Notes under the pieces: generated by a model
Database searches by the model: none
The model's input: the letters and a program-made list of their open reading frames with translations, nothing else
What the model was told of the DNA's origin: nothing
Program-made: the position numbers and the translations under genes
Part shown: in pieces, positions 3,504-5,643 of the stretch
Position numbering within the stretch: the first letter of the stretch is position 1
Layout: the number at the start of each line of letters is the position of its first letter
Origin: Thermodesulfovibrionales bacterium
GTDB lineage: Bacteria > Nitrospirota > Thermodesulfovibrionia > Thermodesulfovibrionales > SM23-35
Direction of reading: 5' to 3'
Length of the DNA: 5,643 nucleotides
NCBI GenBank assembly: GCA_020053565.1
Contig: JAGVMY010000041.1
Coordinates: forward strand, 1 to 5,643

Positions 3504-5639
3504 TCATTCTTCTTGCCCTACATCATTCAGAGGAATTGAAAATATAAATGTTGAACCAGAGCCTTTCTGGCTCTCCACATCTACCCACCCATTATGAGCA
3601 TTTGCCACATACTGCACAAGGGCAAGGCCTAAGCCTGTACCATTTTCCTTTGTGGTGAAATATGGATCAAAGATACGCCTTGAAAAATCATCGGATATTC
3701 CGTGCCCTGAATCCTTCACAAGGAGCACAAGGTTGTCCTTTATCTCAATGAGCGAAAGATCAAGATTTCCGCCTGAAGGCATTGCATCCATCGCATTCTT
3801 GATAAGGTTTATTAGCACCTGTCTGAATTGACCTCTGTCCAGCATTGCCTCGTCAGGGCTTTCCTCATAGTGAGATACAAAATTTATATTTCGCTTATTC
3901 ATCTCTGGCATCATCAAGGATATTGCAGATGAGACTTCAGCTGTTGGGTTCACCTTCTGTTTCTTCGGCCTGGGCAGTCTGGTGTATGAAAGATATTCAT
4001 CAGTCACCTGTGAGAGACGATTAATCTCATCCTTGATATGCGAAAGAAGTGTTGTGGACTCTATTACGTTCATATTTTCTGAGGAGATTTCTTCTTCCAA
4101 AAGCTCTGAGTTAAGCAGTATGGATGCCAGAGGATTCCTGATTTCATGAGCCACATGTCCGGACATCTGGCCTATTACTGCAAGTTTTTCAGCCTGTATC
4201 AGCTTTTCAGTAAGCGCCCTTTTCTCGGTTACATCCACCACATACACAACCACATAATCGACTTCCCCTTTTGATCCATAAAGAGGGATTGCACTGACAT
4301 CCATTATATATGGCTTTCCCATGACCTCTACATGCCGTTCTTTGTCCCTTACCACTTCTCCGGAAAGAAAAGTTTCTCTTACAAAATCTTCGTTAAACGG
4401 ACTGTTTTCTCCATAAAAAACTGCATAACAATGCTTACCGATAAGATCCTGCTGCGTTTTCCCATACAGGCTGCAAAATCTCTGATTGATATCAATAATA
4501 ATAAGATCAGAATTTACCATCACCAGATAGTGGGGAATCCCATTAAAAATCGTCTGCAAGCGTTTATGCTCCAGAAAAACTCTATCAGCCCAAATATTCC
4601 TCTCAGACGCCTTTGTCCTTGCCCTGTTGATCCTCAGCATCACAAATGTAGCGGCAAATATAAAACAGATACTCACAGAGCCCAGAGTGAGGGTATTCCG
4701 GAATGTTCCTGACATGAGGTGGACTACTTCCCTGTATGGAGAAGAAACCACGGTAATCCATCGCCTGTTGAGAAAATGTACTGAAGAAAAGGCAACCAGT
4801 CTCTTTGTGGGCTCGTTTGTCGGGTAATGAGGAAATATAATCTCAGAAGTCCCTTCTGTTTTTATCTTGATGTTCCTGATGAGTTCTTCTGCTCCTTTTG
4901 CGTCAAAACCCCGTTTTTTCATCTCCATTATTATGTCGTATATATTCATACCCAACCAGGAAGGGTTGGGATGATACAAAACCATTCCTGACTCATCAAC
5001 CATCCATGCATACCCTGTCTTGGAAGGATGAATAGGCGCCACATAGCGGCCTGTAATATTTGCCATATCAATTGCGCACCCGAAAACTCCATTAAACTTT
5101 CCATCATCACCGACCAATGGATATGCCACTATAAATGATTCAAACCGGCCAGGAATCTCCTTATACTGTTCTCCTCCAACCAGTATACTATCCGAGACAA
5201 AGGGCACTCTCATTTCTTTACATACCCTGAAATATGTTCTGAAGCTGAAATCCTTTCCCTCTACTCCGGGCAGCACATCTTTGGGATAGTGATCGCGGAG
5301 AATTCCGTTAGAGTCTTCCCAGAATGTAATAATTACTTGTGACTTTAAAGAATTGTATGAGTTTTCCAGGGAATTATGGATGTCTTTAGAATTCCCGTTT
5401 GCTACAGGAGGGATATGCGATGAGAGATTTAAAACATTTGAGATATCTCCCATGTACTGCTGTATACCCATAGCTGTCTGTTTTGCGAGGAGAAGCTGTT
5501 CTCTGTTGAACTGATCTGCCATTTCGGTTTCGACTGTAGAATAGGAATATGTGGCAAATATGCCCACAAACCCCAGCACTGCGAATGTTCCTACCCATAT
5601 GAGAATTTCCCATCCTGTAGCCTTTATATTAAACCGCAT
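3504..5639 (-). CDS. membrane sensor histidine kinase (dCache-like sensor, PAS, HisKA, HATPase)
   Basis: 711 residues. An N-terminal membrane helix (about 11-33) and a second (about 314-336) enclose roughly 280 residues outside the cytoplasmic membrane, with double-Cache character (for example FRTYFRVCKEMRVPFVSDS, 133-151, and a second lobe around KTGYAWMVDESGMVLYHPN, 207-225). This module usually binds small ligands such as organic acids or amino acids; the ligand here is unknown. No HAMP domain is evident: a short linker leads to a PAS domain (about 358-470), then HisKA with phosphoacceptor His498 in HEIRNP, and a HATPase domain with N box NLIKNAMDA (611-619), G1 DSGHG (643-647), F box FDPYFTTK (657-664) and G2 GTGLGL (667-672). 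All catalytic motifs are intact. Only 4 nt lie upstream of the ATG, so promoter, SD and a longer start cannot be judged, but the N-terminus looks natural. Its partner is surely the adjacent NtrC-type regulator. Confidence 0.93.
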   Translation of the reverse strand: MRFNIKATGWEILIWVGTFAVLGFVGIFATYSYSTVETEMADQFNREQLLLAKQTAMGIQQYMGDISNVLNLSSHIPPVANGNSKDIHNSLENSYNSLKSQVIITFWEDSNGILRDHYPKDVLPGVEGKDFSFRTYFRVCKEMRVPFVSDSILVGGEQYKEIPGRFESFIVAYPLVGDDGKFNGVFGCAIDMANITGRYVAPIHPSKTGYAWMVDESGMVLYHPNPSWLGMNIYDIIMEMKKRGFDAKGAEELIRNIKIKTEGTSEIIFPHYPTNEPTKRLVAFSSVHFLNRRWITVVSSPYREVVHLMSGTFRNTLTLGSVSICFIFAATFVMLRINRARTKASERNIWADRVFLEHKRLQTIFNGIPHYLVMVNSDLIIIDINQRFCSLYGKTQQDLIGKHCYAVFYGENSPFNEDFVRETFLSGEVVRDKERHVEVMGKPYIMDVSAIPLYGSKGEVDYVVVYVVDVTEKRALTEKLIQAEKLAVIGQMSGHVAHEIRNPLASILLNSELLEEEISSENMNVIESTTLLSHIKDEINRLSQVTDEYLSYTRLPRPKKQKVNPTAEVSSAISLMMPEMNKRNINFVSHYEESPDEAMLDRGQFRQVLINLIKNAMDAMPSGGNLDLSLIEIKDNLVLLVKDSGHGISDDFSRRIFDPYFTTKENGTGLGLALVQYVANAHNGWVDVESQKGSGSTFIFSIPLNDVGQEE

Positions 5640-5643
5640 ATAA

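Noticed and set aside
4332..4827. + strand open frames opposite the kinase gene
   Set aside because: They lie opposite the PAS and membrane-helix coding region, show no family features and overlap each other.

Overview
The window is ordinary chromosomal DNA of moderate GC from a Gram-negative-type bacterium. The left part is the conserved block ispE - spoVG - tRNA-Gln - prs on the + strand. The right part is a sigma-54-type two-component system on the - strand. The lineage cannot be fixed from sequence alone. A SpoVG gene beside ispE and tRNA-Gln/prs, together with a Cache-PAS histidine kinase and an NtrC-type regulator, would fit Planctomycetota (including low-GC anammox relatives), Nitrospirota or Desulfobacterota-like bacteria. 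This is inference.

Layout. 1-485: 3' part of ispE (isoprenoid synthesis). 499-765: spoVG, 13 nt behind ispE and preceded by an 8-G Shine-Dalgarno tract. 766-814: short gap holding the likely start of a tRNA/prs transcript. 815-888: tRNA-Gln(UUG) with encoded CCA. 910-1851: prs (PRPP synthase). 1852-1955: convergent intergenic region made largely of degenerate 9-nt units in two opposed arrays, with a 12-bp perfect inverted repeat. 1956-3326 (-): NtrC-family response regulator. 3327-3503: 177-nt spacer built almost wholly from degenerate heptanucleotide units, plus two 9-nt units. 3504-5639 (-): membrane sensor kinase with an extracytoplasmic double-Cache-like domain, a PAS domain and a HisKA/HATPase core.

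Function. The + strand genes are housekeeping: IspE makes an MEP-pathway intermediate, SpoVG is a small nucleic-acid-binding regulator, and Prs supplies PRPP for nucleotide, His and Trp synthesis. The - strand pair should form one signalling pathway. The kinase senses an unknown small ligand outside the membrane and phosphorylates Asp53 of the regulator, which then activates sigma-54 promoters located elsewhere.

The genes themselves are of known families. The most unusual content is in the two intergenic regions. The kinase-regulator spacer holds 13 consecutive in-phase heptads that change step by step along the array. It also holds a separate five-heptad block that can pair with the main array across about 94 nt in the kinase-regulator mRNA. 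I see no mobile element, CRISPR array or phage gene.
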